DNA of 19,418 nt from assembly GCA_964465145.1 (NCBI GenBank), contig CAYXJR010000079.1, forward strand, positions 1 to 19,418, read 5' to 3'. The position numbers and the translations under genes were made by a program. Source of the DNA: JAUVKA01 sp964465145. Its GTDB lineage: Bacteria; Bacteroidota; Bacteroidia; Bacteroidales; UBA12481. Below, one piece after another: positions 7,262 to 14,749 of this stretch. Under the pieces are notes generated by a model. It was not told the origin of the DNA. It did no database searches and was given only the letters and a program-made list of their open reading frames with translations. The first letter of the stretch is position 1. The number at the start of each line of letters is the position of its first letter.

Positions 7262-8292
7262 TTAGTACAAAAACGAGAAAACAGTATAGTTAAAATCACT
7301 ATATTTTTGATCAACCACCAAGAGAACTTTCAAAACACTTTTACCCCTTGTTAGATCAGGGTGGATGTCAAAATCCTGCTCATATGCCCGAAGATGTTCA
7401 TTTTCATATCCCCAATACCAAACTCCAGCATGTTATCCTGGCGGTTTGCCGATCCGAAAAAGATCCCGATAGGGGCCATAACCTGATAACGTGTGGCTGA
7501 ATCCCACCTCATACGGATATAAGTTTCCCGAAAGAAATCTTCCGAGCCATCCCCTTCAATTATCATTTCGCGAATAATCCCTCCAGATAATGAATCCTGG
7601 AAAAGAGGCACACTGGTTCCAGGACGGAGGGGTTCAGTCATTTGATAAACAACATTTTCCGCACCGGGATATTCGGGCTTCAAATCATGCAGGTTTTCCA
7701 CTATGTAATGTAGCTTTTCACGATCCTGCACAGCTGTTGCAAGTGAGCCCTGATTACTGGTTTTATTACCAGAATATTTTTCATAGATAATATGGTAAAA
7801 ATGTGCCATCCCCTTAATGGTGACCTTCATATGTTTTTCGAAAGGAATGGGCATAAAAGAATTTCCCGCGTAGGGGGCATCACCCCACTGTCCGCGTTTC
7901 TCATAGGAAACCAGTGCTTTATTATCTTGAAGGAAATCAGCTTTCCCCTTATAAAAATCTATTATTTTGGATTGATACCTGGGCGTTTGTTCCCCATCAA
8001 AATAAAATTTGATTATGCCCTCAGGGTCGAAATTAGTGCCCCACATCTGTCTGATACAACCGGGCCCGGCAACGTCAAGGATCACCTCTTCTCCCTTTTC
8101 ATCAAGATATTGCGGCCAGTCTTCGTCTCCATTAAGGCCGGTCTTGTTGTGTGACGAGGTCTGCAATACCTGTATGCCGGACGGCACTTTCAACAGGGGA
8201 TCAAAAAATCGATTTAAAACTGTTTGCGACAGGCCGCAAATTGATAAACTCATGAAAAGTGAAACAATTAAAATCCTTTGCATTGCAGTCAA
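7262..8292 (-). pseudogene. DUF2961-family secreted protein, frameshifted and internally deleted
   Basis: The main frame (7351-8292, 313 residues) has a signal peptide (through about residue 22, LSICGLSQ). A typical DUF2961 body follows: TSSHNKTGLNGDEDWPQYL, then VAGPGCIRQMWGTNFDPEG and IKFYFDGEQTPRY. The fold is shared with family-172 glycoside hydrolases. It should continue past APIGIFFGSANRQDN and KMNIF but ends soon after in an unrelated tail. In a second frame, QDFDIHPDLTRGKSVLKVLL and FNYTVFSFLY run on to a stop at 7262-7264. This looks like the missing C-terminal strand region. A deletion near 7390 with a change of frame best explains both. Family members with this layout are usually longer, so the middle is lost and the gene is probably inactive, although the truncated frame keeps much of the domain. 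Confidence 0.65.
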
Positions 8293-8318
8293 TATTAATT
8301 TGTTTGCTCTTTAATTTT

Positions 8319-8381
8319 GTCACTCGTCACTCGTCACTCGTCATTTGTCATTTGTCACCCGTCACTTGTCACTAGTCACGG
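8319..8381. repeat. tandem heptamer array, unit GTCACTC, entering a coding region
   Basis: Nine consecutive 7-bp units are variants of GTCACTC (GTCACTC, GTCATTT, GTCACCC, GTCACTT, GTCACTA, GTCACGG). The right third (8362-8381) is read on the minus strand as the last residues and stop codon of the rhodanese gene. Confidence 0.92.
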
Positions 8382-8766
8382 GTAATCCCTCCTTTGTCCA
8401 GGCCTTCATTCCCCCAAGCATATTATATACCTCGTGGAATCTCCTGATTTTCATCTTTTTCAACAGTTTCCCGGTGCGACCACCACTTCTGCAATAAATC
8501 AGGTAGGATTTCTCCTTGTCAAGCTTAAAAATTTCCCTCTTTCCCTTTGTAGTCAGGAAATTCAGCATCTCAGAATTTTCAAGATGCCCCTTTTCATATT
8601 CCACGGGTGTGCGGATATCAAGAACCACAAAATCAGGATTATCCGCCCGGGCCTTAATAAGCGAATCTGCCTGCTGTACAGTAATGTTATGGTATTTGTG
8701 CTGGGCCTGGACGGCAATCCCAGCTAAAAGAATTATGGCAAAAAATAATAATAGATTTTTTTTCAT
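8362..8766 (-). CDS. secreted single-domain rhodanese
   Basis: This 134-residue periplasmic rhodanese-fold protein is a sulfurtransferase or persulfide carrier. The start is placed at 8766, where MKKNLLLFFAIILLAGIAVQAQ is a normal Sec signal peptide. The 40 in-frame residues upstream read through repeat DNA and are not plausible. The rhodanese domain covers about residues 27-129: VVLDIRTPVEYEKGHLENSEMLNF, then the active-site loop CRSGGRT with nucleophile C92, then VYNMLGGMKAWTKEGLPV. All key residues are present. The last five residues and the stop codon are encoded by a heptamer repeat array, so the C-terminus may have been rewritten by repeat growth without harm to the domain. It is not obviously linked to the sugar genes. 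Confidence 0.9.
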   Translation of the reverse strand: MKKNLLLFFAIILLAGIAVQAQHKYHNITVQQADSLIKARADNPDFVVLDIRTPVEYEKGHLENSEMLNFLTTKGKREIFKLDKEKSYLIYCRSGGRTGKLLKKMKIRRFHEVYNMLGGMKAWTKEGLPVTSDK

Positions 8767-8807
8767 TGGTTTATCAATAATCAGCAGGGCTGAAGTTAGG
8801 GATTCCC

Positions 8808-8894
8808 AAGGCAAAAGGCAAAAGGCAGAAAGCCTGCCCCGGACTCGATCCGGGGGCAAAAGTAAGAAACAAGGCTCAGGACTCAAGGCTCAAG
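8808..8894. repeat. heptamer arrays AAGGCAA and CAAGGCT flanking a CCGGACTCGATCCGG palindrome
   Basis: There are three copies of AAGGCAA (8808-8828) and 3.5 copies of CAAGGCT (8870-8894). Between them lies GCCCCGGACTCGATCCGGGG (8836-8855), the reverse complement of the palindromes at 5003 and 6691 with a longer stem. No gene is visible between 8767 and 9003. Confidence 0.82.
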
Positions 8895-8931
8895 TAAGAT
8901 TCAAGTATAAGGGTTTAGGTTGTAAAATTGT

Positions 8932-9002
8932 ATCACCTGAATCACCTTGAATCACCTTGAATCACCTTGAATCCCCTGAATCCCCGTTCCCCGTTCCCCA
9001 TT
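8932..9002. repeat. 9/10-bp array ATCACCTTGA running into heptamer array CCCCGTT
   Basis: ATCACCTGA, then three exact ATCACCTTGA, then ATCCCCTGA and a partial unit (8932-8985). This passes straight into CCCCGTT, CCCCGTT, CCCCATT (8982-9002). The array ends one base before the stop codon of the glycoside hydrolase gene (9004-9006). Confidence 0.9.
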
Positions 9003-9003
9003 T

Positions 9004-11271
9004 TCACCTCCCCCACGGAATCGGATACGCAGTCACCCACACTTCGGGCCTTACATCTGCCGATCCGCCATCGAGAATTAAAACCCAGGCTTCAATCTCC
9101 TTACCAATATATGATTCATCGATGGGGAAATAGTAGGTATAATCGTGGTCGAGCTCAACATTGTAATACTCCCAGGTATTGCTGTCGAATGAAACGGCCC
9201 TGTCGGGAGCTCCGATAAATTCTCCATCGACGCGAAGTGCTGCCCAGGCTTTCTCATGACCATGTTTTCCATTTACGGCAATAGCCAAATAACTGCCTTC
9301 CTCAACACTTTCGAGTCGGAAATTTGATTTGAATGCATACTTGGCTTTCAGATCAGAATATTTATAAAAGAGATTGGAGGCACGCCAGGTAGATCTTACG
9401 AGTTCTTTTCCCTGGTAATACCCTTCAACTTCAGCCAACCGGCGGGGGGCGCCTGAAATCCTGATATACTTTACTGCCTGATCACTAAGAACTCTTATCC
9501 TGCCTATAGTACCTTTGCCGCCCGATTCCAGCATGGCCCTTTCCCAGTGCACCAGGTCGGCCGATACCTCGGCATAGGCCTCTTCGGAAAAGCGTTCCAG
9601 TTCAGGACTAAGCTCAGGGTATTGCCTGTCGCGTATCTTGAAAATGACTTCATCAACCCGCACTTGTTTTCCCAGATCAAGTCGAAACATACGATCTTTC
9701 AGTCTGGCAGTAAAAAATGTATTGATATCCCCGTCAAATAGATTCTTATCCCATATTGCCCTGTTAATAAACATGGGCTTATCCAGAAAAGCCTTCCTCG
9801 CTTTCCTGACCTGCTGTATCATGCTTTCGCCCGATCTTTTCAATGATCTTACTTCCAGGGCATTATTGTCGGCTGCAAAACAGGTGGCTTCAAATAGTGA
9901 TTCGGCAAAATCTGGAACCGGTGAGGAGTGAAAAGAGCCTATGGAGTAATGATAGGGTTTGTCGGGCCATTCCAATGGTTTTATAGCTTGAGGATTACCG
10001 TCAGGTCCCGGGATCACCTCGAAAGGGCCCTTGGGAATACCCGGTTCATCAAGCTGCTCTCCAAGGGCGATAAGGCAGGTCCGGAAAGGTAAAACCTCCA
10101 CCATTAGCTTTTTTCCCCACCTTAAACTACCAATATTCTCCTCCCAGGGATGGAAAAACCTGGCATAAACCCAACTTGTTTTGGCCAATCCGATTGACTC
10201 ATTCAGATCAATCTCGTAGCTTACTGTATTCCATCCAATATTTCTAAGTGTGATGAACCTAACTTCCTTATCCCCCCGAGAAACTGCATATGGCCCGTAT
10301 TGTATTGAATCTAACTGAAAACCATCTATCAATCTATCCCTGTATTTACGGTGCAGATTGAAGATCCTGGCCATTTTGGGGTATTCATCATCCCTAAGGA
10401 ACCAAGGATTACCATAAATCTGTGGAGCCAGGATCAGGCTGCGGTTGAAAGCCTGGAGTATAAGCTCATCCTCCCAGTAATCAAGGCAGGATGAAAAGCA
10501 CACCCCATGATCCTCATACATCCTGTCCATCCCGGGGGTCAGGGCTCTATCCAATGATCCTGCCCTGTGATGGGCGGCGGTGGATTGGTTATTTATAAAT
10601 ACATCCACATAGGTCTCTACTCCAGCCCATAGCTTGTGGGTGATCAGGGGTTCCACCCTTCCGAAATTAACCCTGTGGCTGCTTACGATAAGATCGTGTG
10701 AATATTTCCTGCATTCATTCAGAGTCTCGATCATGATATCCTCTTCATCTGAATTGAACTGCCCGGCCACTGCATCCATTTTGAAAAGCCTGAAATTATA
10801 ATCCCTGCACAGGCTCACCATCATCTCTTTCCTGAGCTTTTTATCCTCCTCCGTTTCCCCGAATCCCCCCGGGCCCAGCCAGATCCCAAGCCTGCAGTCA
10901 AAACCAGAAGCCTTCTTTGCCAAAGGCCCGAAACCGTTCGGGAACTGCAGCCGGAACTCCCTGGATTCGAGGTTGCCGTAATGGTAAGGGATAAGCCTTC
11001 CCACTCCTGCTGTATAAGGCCCGTCATCAATATTTCCCACATCAAGCGAATAAATGTCCAGCTTCATTCCATAAGTGTCATACATCCACTGGAAAAATGC
11101 CAGGTTTGTGAGGGTCTGAGCCTCTGTGGTTCCTTCATACTGACTATTAATCCAATCAAAATAATGCGACTGGGATGGCGAATTTTTGTCGATCAACTTT
11201 GCCTGTGAATACACCTGGACTGATAGAAGCAAACAGGAAAATGCCAGAACAAAGTTTTGGATATGTTTCAT
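9004..11271 (-). CDS. secreted TIM-barrel glycoside hydrolase (clan-D-like) with discoidin-like domain
   Basis: This 755-residue exported enzyme has a signal peptide MKHIQNFVLAFSCLLLSVQVYSQ. Residues about 30-340 resemble the alpha-galactosidase-type (GH27/GH36-like) barrel: LDIYSLDVGN (71-80), GFDCRLGIWLGPGGFGE (123-139) and FRLFKMDAV (160-168). In the last, D166 sits where these enzymes carry the nucleophile. SCLDYWED (261-268) may supply the acid/base. A beta-sandwich follows (about 345-410). Residues about 505-640 look like an F5/8 type C (discoidin) carbohydrate-binding domain (FRLDLGKQVRVDEVIFK, YAEVSADLVHWE, VKYIRISG), with a further beta-rich C-terminal region. It starts 16 bp after the six-hairpin lipoprotein gene, so the two are very likely co-transcribed. 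The exact GH family is not certain from reading alone, and the substrate is unknown. Confidence 0.7.
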   Translation of the reverse strand: MKHIQNFVLAFSCLLLSVQVYSQAKLIDKNSPSQSHYFDWINSQYEGTTEAQTLTNLAFFQWMYDTYGMKLDIYSLDVGNIDDGPYTAGVGRLIPYHYGNLESREFRLQFPNGFGPLAKKASGFDCRLGIWLGPGGFGETEEDKKLRKEMMVSLCRDYNFRLFKMDAVAGQFNSDEEDIMIETLNECRKYSHDLIVSSHRVNFGRVEPLITHKLWAGVETYVDVFINNQSTAAHHRAGSLDRALTPGMDRMYEDHGVCFSSCLDYWEDELILQAFNRSLILAPQIYGNPWFLRDDEYPKMARIFNLHRKYRDRLIDGFQLDSIQYGPYAVSRGDKEVRFITLRNIGWNTVSYEIDLNESIGLAKTSWVYARFFHPWEENIGSLRWGKKLMVEVLPFRTCLIALGEQLDEPGIPKGPFEVIPGPDGNPQAIKPLEWPDKPYHYSIGSFHSSPVPDFAESLFEATCFAADNNALEVRSLKRSGESMIQQVRKARKAFLDKPMFINRAIWDKNLFDGDINTFFTARLKDRMFRLDLGKQVRVDEVIFKIRDRQYPELSPELERFSEEAYAEVSADLVHWERAMLESGGKGTIGRIRVLSDQAVKYIRISGAPRRLAEVEGYYQGKELVRSTWRASNLFYKYSDLKAKYAFKSNFRLESVEEGSYLAIAVNGKHGHEKAWAALRVDGEFIGAPDRAVSFDSNTWEYYNVELDHDYTYYFPIDESYIGKEIEAWVLILDGGSADVRPEVWVTAYPIPWGR

Positions 11272-11287
11272 AGTTTTAATTGTTTAA

Positions 11288-12625
11288 TCAATATTTAAGT
11301 TTAAGAAACGCCGCATATGGAACACTCACAGAGGTCATGTATACAGGGTTCTGCTTATAATCATCAGCCGGAAAAATACATTCATAAGGCCCTCCGTGAG
11401 TGGAGGGGTTAATCCTGAAATCGGTTATTCGTAAATGGTTAATATACTCTTTGGCCAGTTGTTTTGCCAGGCCCTGATCTAATTGATAAATGGCATAACA
11501 AACCCAACCGCTTGGTGTACCCCAGTATGCTCCGTTCTGGTACCTGTTTATTTGGGCAGCCGCCTTTTCCCATGCCGATGTCACACTATAATTATCGCTG
11601 CTTAAAACATGTCTGATCTGACCTTCAACTGCCATTGTCCCTGCTATATATGAATCAACCAGGGCTTTACATGCCTTTGTCTTATAGGGTTCCTCAAGCA
11701 CATCAATGTATACTGCAAAAGCTGTTGCCCACACATCGGCCTGACTGCTGATCCCGGTGCTGGCCAGGAGAAATCCCCGTTCATCTGCAAATGTGGGCGG
11801 AATCAACACGGCAATTTTTTCAGCAATACTTTCATACTTTTTAGCCTTTGACTCAAGTCCCGATTGCCTGAACAAACCGGCCATCTCCCGTGCGGCCCGG
11901 TATTTCAGCAAAGATCCGAAGCACACTTCACCTGACATGGTCACAACATCCCGGAAACCAAAATCGCAGGTTTGAAAGCTGGTATCAATCCTCAGCAAAG
12001 GGGAATCATTATCACCGGGCACCGACCAGAAAGCTTCTTCCATTCGCTGGAGCAACATCTTTTCATTTACAGTTTCCTCCAGAATTTTTAAATCATTGCT
12101 AATGGATATGTAATACCAGGCCATATGAATAAAAAAGTACTGATCTCCGTATGGTGGCAGCATCCACATCTTGTTACCCTGATTTTCATAGCTATATGTT
12201 CCCGGGAAATAGATCGGCAAACCATCGTTAATACGAATATGATCAGGTATGGAACCAGGAGGGATTAGACTTCCCATCGAACTCACCCAGCTGCTGTCGG
12301 ACTGCCGGGCTGCTGTATAAAGAAGCATCTGCAGCTGTTCAGTTTCAGTAATAAATCCACTTTCAAGGCTCATGGCATAATCCCGTATCCAGAATGATGG
12401 ATAACAATCCCGGCCACCCGGCCTTATCAATGTGATTCCTGAGTTGTTTGGCCCGAATGAGGATATGGACCCCGGCAAATTCTCACCGGCAAGAATCCTC
12501 GAGCTGTCGATCACTTCAGCCGTAAGATTCTTCATGAATTCCATATCGCTCCTGGAAAGCCGATCCTGGCAGGCGGTAAACATTAACAAAGAGAATATCA
12601 GTATCGCTGAAACTTTAGCCATCAT
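11288..12625 (-). CDS. six-hairpin (alpha/alpha)6 glycosidase-like lipoprotein
   Basis: This 445-residue protein begins MMAKVSAILIFSLLMFTAC, a lipoprotein signal with C19 as probable lipidation site. The body is helical with the spacing of a six-hairpin toroid: FWIRDYAMSLESGF (78-91), a WxRD motif common in GH15/GH63-type and related barrels, then MWMLPPYGDQYFFIHMAWYY, then DVWATAFAVYIDVL. The last conserved blocks are YQNGAYWGTPSGWVCYAI and INPSTHGGPYECIFP. Those segments normally line the sugar-binding cleft. It is the first gene of a two-gene operon with the hydrolase downstream. It may be a surface or periplasmic exo-acting glycosidase, but the family is not identified. A TATCTTAG on the minus strand about 30 bp upstream is one base off the Bacteroidota -7 box. 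Confidence 0.7.
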   Translation of the reverse strand: MMAKVSAILIFSLLMFTACQDRLSRSDMEFMKNLTAEVIDSSRILAGENLPGSISSFGPNNSGITLIRPGGRDCYPSFWIRDYAMSLESGFITETEQLQMLLYTAARQSDSSWVSSMGSLIPPGSIPDHIRINDGLPIYFPGTYSYENQGNKMWMLPPYGDQYFFIHMAWYYISISNDLKILEETVNEKMLLQRMEEAFWSVPGDNDSPLLRIDTSFQTCDFGFRDVVTMSGEVCFGSLLKYRAAREMAGLFRQSGLESKAKKYESIAEKIAVLIPPTFADERGFLLASTGISSQADVWATAFAVYIDVLEEPYKTKACKALVDSYIAGTMAVEGQIRHVLSSDNYSVTSAWEKAAAQINRYQNGAYWGTPSGWVCYAIYQLDQGLAKQLAKEYINHLRITDFRINPSTHGGPYECIFPADDYKQNPVYMTSVSVPYAAFLKLKY

Positions 12626-12679
12626 ATTTTTACAAGCTTAGGATGATCTAAGATAGAATCAATTGGGAGATAATAAAAG

Positions 12680-12761
12680 GTGAGTGGTGAGTGGGATTTC
12701 AGATTGGGCTAAAGTTCGAATTCCCTCCCTCCTGCCAGCAGGGGGGATACAGGGGGATACG
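12680..12761. repeat. GTGAGTG heptamer pair and second copy of the G-rich stem-loop repeat
   Basis: Two units of GTGAGTG (12680-12693) are followed by an inverted repeat CCCTCCTGC-CA-GCAGGGGGG (12727-12746). This runs into GGGGGATACAGGGGGATACG (12742-12761), identical over 20 bases to 1439-1458. It lies in the 250-bp gap between two divergently transcribed genes, so it is not a terminator for either. Confidence 0.8.
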
Positions 12762-12875
12762 TTGGAAGCGAAGAGAGCGTAATACACTTTTTTCCCCCCT
12801 TTCTGTTGCAAATCCGTTTCTCATTCGTCTACAATATGGAAACAGAAAATAATGTCAAATCAAAATTATACGAAA

Positions 12876-13394
12876 ATGAAAAAGTTAGTTCTTAGTTTAC
12901 TGGTAGTCCTGGTTCCAATATTAGCAATCGGACAAAACACCGCAGTCGAAAAATTATTCGAAAAATACGGCGGAAAAGACGGATTTACCACCGTTACAAT
13001 CAATAAGAGTTTATTCAAAATGGTGGCGCAGCTTGATGACGAGGATGAAGATCTTCAGGCTCTGTCAGGAATGGAATCCATTAAGATTCTTGCAGTTGAT
13101 GATGAAGGTGAAGGTGAAGTATCAGGAGTCAATTTCTATAAGGAGGTAAGATCTCTGCTCAAAACGGCTGATTATGAGGAGTTGATGACAGTTAATAGCA
13201 AAGATTCAGATGTTGTTTTCCTTGTCAGGCAGGAGGGTGATATCATCAAAGAATTAATTCTCCTGGTAGGTGGAAAAGGAGATGATAATGCATTGATTTA
13301 CATAGCAGGGAATATCAGGATGAAGGATGTTTCAAAAATCGCCAAATCAATGGGAGTTGATGATGAAGGACATATAAAAGTCCCAGGATTGTAA
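12876..13394 (+). CDS. DUF4252-family exported protein
   Basis: This 172-residue protein has a Sec signal peptide (MKKLVLSLLVVLVPILAIGQ). The start at 12876 is preferred over an in-frame ATG at 12852, because the shorter form begins with the lysines and hydrophobic core of the signal. The mature part is a typical DUF4252: TTVTINKSLFKMVAQLDDED, then MESIKILAVDD, then YEELMTVNSKDSDVVFLVRQ, then LILLVGGKGDDNALIYIAGNI, then a final helix. It has no cysteine in the mature chain, unlike the paralogue at 4354-4860. The function is unknown; in Bacteroidota these genes often sit near ECF sigma factors, but none is seen here. A weak promoter (GTTG ... TACAATATG, about 12806-12838) is possible. A clear terminator follows at 13448-13485, so it is monocistronic. 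Confidence 0.88.
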   Translation: MKKLVLSLLVVLVPILAIGQNTAVEKLFEKYGGKDGFTTVTINKSLFKMVAQLDDEDEDLQALSGMESIKILAVDDEGEGEVSGVNFYKEVRSLLKTADYEELMTVNSKDSDVVFLVRQEGDIIKELILLVGGKGDDNALIYIAGNIRMKDVSKIAKSMGVDDEGHIKVPGL

Positions 13395-13447
13395 AAACTT
13401 CTGCCCCCTTTACCAGGGATCTATCGACAAAGAACTACAATATTATC

Positions 13448-13485
13448 ACGGCCCTCTACCGAACCTGGAGGGTCGTTTCATTTTT
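13448..13485 (+). terminator. Rho-independent terminator after the DUF4252 gene
   Basis: A 9-bp stem, ACGGCCCTC (13448-13456) with GAGGGTCGT (13468-13476), contains one G-U pair and has an 11-base loop. It is followed by TTTCATTTTT. It lies about 55 bp after the stop codon at 13392-13394. Confidence 0.8.
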
Positions 13486-13506
13486 GCGGAATGCGGAATA
13501 CGGAAT
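13486..13506. repeat. tandem heptamer array, unit GCGGAAT
   Basis: GCGGAAT, GCGGAAT, ACGGAAT, starting immediately after the terminator T-run. Confidence 0.88.
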
Positions 13507-13610
13507 GGGGGAATCGTTATTCGCCGCCGATATTATAATTACACCAGCTTCAGCTAGTGGATCGGAGTTCAAAACGAGAAGAGGGCTTTAGCCCAAACCC
13601 CAATACAACA

Positions 13611-13637
13611 ATCACCTGGTCACCTGAATCACCTGAA
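13611..13637. repeat. 9-bp array related to ATCACCTGA
   Basis: About three units (ATCACCTGG, TCACCTGA, ATCACCTGA). The unit is the same as at 5142-5186. Confidence 0.82.
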
Positions 13638-13754
13638 TTTACCAGCGAACGCAGTGATACGAGAAATCCTCTTCCTAGAAAAAATGGAATTGTCAGTACT
13701 GACCCAAAGAAGAAAAAGCGGACCTTACGGCATGGCCGGCGGATATGGCGAGTG

Positions 13755-13778
13755 AAGGCAAAAGGCAAAAGGCAAAAG
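13755..13778. repeat. tandem heptamer array, unit AAGGCAA
   Basis: 3.4 perfect copies of AAGGCAA, the same unit and orientation as at 8808-8828, about 35 bp before the YwbE-family start. Confidence 0.88.
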
Positions 13779-13813
13779 TAGGTTCTAAGAATGAACGACA
13801 AGGACAAAATACC

Positions 13814-14008
13814 ATGGACGGAAGATTAAGAAAAAACATCCAACCTGGATTTTTGGTGGAGATCGTACAGAAACACCACCAACGATCAGGAGAATTAACA
13901 GAAGGATTTGTGAAACGAATTCTTACAAAATCTGCCAATCATCCCCATGGAATAAAAGTACAACTCGCCACAGGCGAAGTAGGCCGCGTGAAAAACATTC
14001 TTGAGTGA
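13814..14008 (+). CDS. YwbE-family small protein (DUF2196)
   Basis: This 64-residue protein matches the YwbE/DUF2196 family over its full length. It starts MDGRLRKNIQPGFLVEIVQK, continues QRSGELTEGFVKRILTKS and SANHPHGIKVQLATGEVGRV, and ends KNIL. The family has a small beta-barrel of KOW/S1-like character and no firmly known function; nucleic-acid binding is a common guess. The start at 13814 is chosen because it begins the conserved MDGR motif. The longer frame upstream reads through the AAGGCAA array. AAGGA at 13799-13803 sits about 10 bp before the ATG, one of the few Shine-Dalgarno-like sites in the window. It stands alone between the DUF4252 gene and hicAB. Confidence 0.85.
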   Translation: MDGRLRKNIQPGFLVEIVQKHHQRSGELTEGFVKRILTKSANHPHGIKVQLATGEVGRVKNILE

Positions 14009-14156
14009 CTTCACTTGAACCATATGCATTTTGAATACCAGTAGGATATCAATGCGTCCCTACCATATTTTTACTGTATTCTTTTCCATTTAAGCACAAA
14101 AACTGCGTATATAAATTAGAGTTACATTCAATTTATATAACTAATTTGTTACTTTT

Positions 14157-14354
14157 GTGATTAAATCCAAGGAATTATTGAGGATTGTGGAAGCCCACGG
14201 GTGGAGAATTTATAGGATAAAAGGAAGTCATTACATCCTAAAACATGCTGATAAAAAGGGTTTCATAATAATTCCAAACCATGGAAGCAGGACAATTGGG
14301 AAAGGTTTAGTAATAAAAATATTTAAACAGGCTGGTATAGAATGGAAAAGATAA
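14157..14354 (+). CDS. hicA: HicA-family mRNA interferase toxin
   Basis: This 65-residue toxin has the double-stranded-RNA-binding-like HicA fold. In active family members it cleaves mRNA until bound by HicB. KSKELLRIVEAHGWRIYRIKGSHYILKH contains the GSH motif with the catalytic histidine H25. IIIPNHGSRTIGKGLVIKIFKQAGI is the usual C-terminal half. The start is GTG at 14157, the only one giving the standard N-terminus (MIKSKELL). TACTTTTG at 14150-14157 matches the Bacteroidota -7 element but overlaps the start codon, so it is probably not the promoter of this reading frame. It overlaps hicB by 13 bp, as expected for a co-translated toxin-antitoxin pair. All conserved residues appear present, so it is likely functional. 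Confidence 0.92.
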   Translation: MIKSKELLRIVEAHGWRIYRIKGSHYILKHADKKGFIIIPNHGSRTIGKGLVIKIFKQAGIEWKR

Positions 14355-14749
14355 TAGTAGTATTGGAGCTGACCGATACAGGTTTCTCTGCATATATCCC
14401 TGAATTACCAATAACTTGTACAACCGGATCGGATTTGAAGGAAATAGAAAGCAATATAAAAGAAGCTTTGGAATTACACATTGAGATTTTGCAAGATGAA
14501 AATCTTCCGGTTCCTTCTAAATTTAAAAATCAATTCAATTTTGATTACCGCCTTGATATCCAGGACTTTTTTAGTCTTTTCGCACCCGTAAAGCAAACTG
14601 CTGTTGCCCTTAAGGCGGGAATGAACCCCAGCTTACTCAGGCAGTATGCCAGAGGAATAAAACACCCCAGTCTGGAACAAGCAAAAAAAATCGAAGATGC
14701 TATTCATGAATTGGGAAGAGATCTGTTAAAAATTAGGCTTGTGGGATAG
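14342..14749 (+). CDS. hicB: HicB-family antitoxin with C-terminal HTH
   Basis: This 135-residue antitoxin partners the upstream HicA. Residues 1-65 form the partial RNase-H-like HicB fold (IIVVLELTDTGFSAYIPELP, then CTTGSDLKEIESNIKEALELHIE). Residues about 75-130 are a helix-turn-helix (FAPVKQTAVALKAGMNPSLLRQYARGIKHPSLEQAKKIEDAIHELG, of XRE type), so it probably also represses its own operon. Length and layout fit the HicB class with a separate DNA-binding domain. Its end overlaps the convergent CHAT gene by 24 bp, which leaves no room for a terminator between them. Confidence 0.92.
   Translation: MEKIIVVLELTDTGFSAYIPELPITCTTGSDLKEIESNIKEALELHIEILQDENLPVPSKFKNQFNFDYRLDIQDFFSLFAPVKQTAVALKAGMNPSLLRQYARGIKHPSLEQAKKIEDAIHELGRDLLKIRLVG

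Larger units (their letters stand above)
13395..13813. other. gene-free stretch with terminator and three repeat arrays
   Basis: After the DUF4252 terminator come GCGGAAT x3 (13486-13506), a short GGGCT-TT-AGCCC hairpin (about 13583-13595), a 9-bp ATCACCTGA array (13611-13637) and AAGGCAA x3.4 (13755-13778). Open frames across it are made of repeat DNA and give low-complexity, basic peptides with no recognisable domain, so no gene is called. Confidence 0.7.

Noticed and set aside
8516..8950. 144-codon plus-strand frame over the rhodanese gene
   Set aside because: Antisense shadow of the rhodanese, then repeat DNA; no domain.
13557..13781. 74-codon open frame on the plus strand
   Set aside because: It is made of repeat arrays and an A-rich run; the peptide is low complexity and basic, with no signal or domain.
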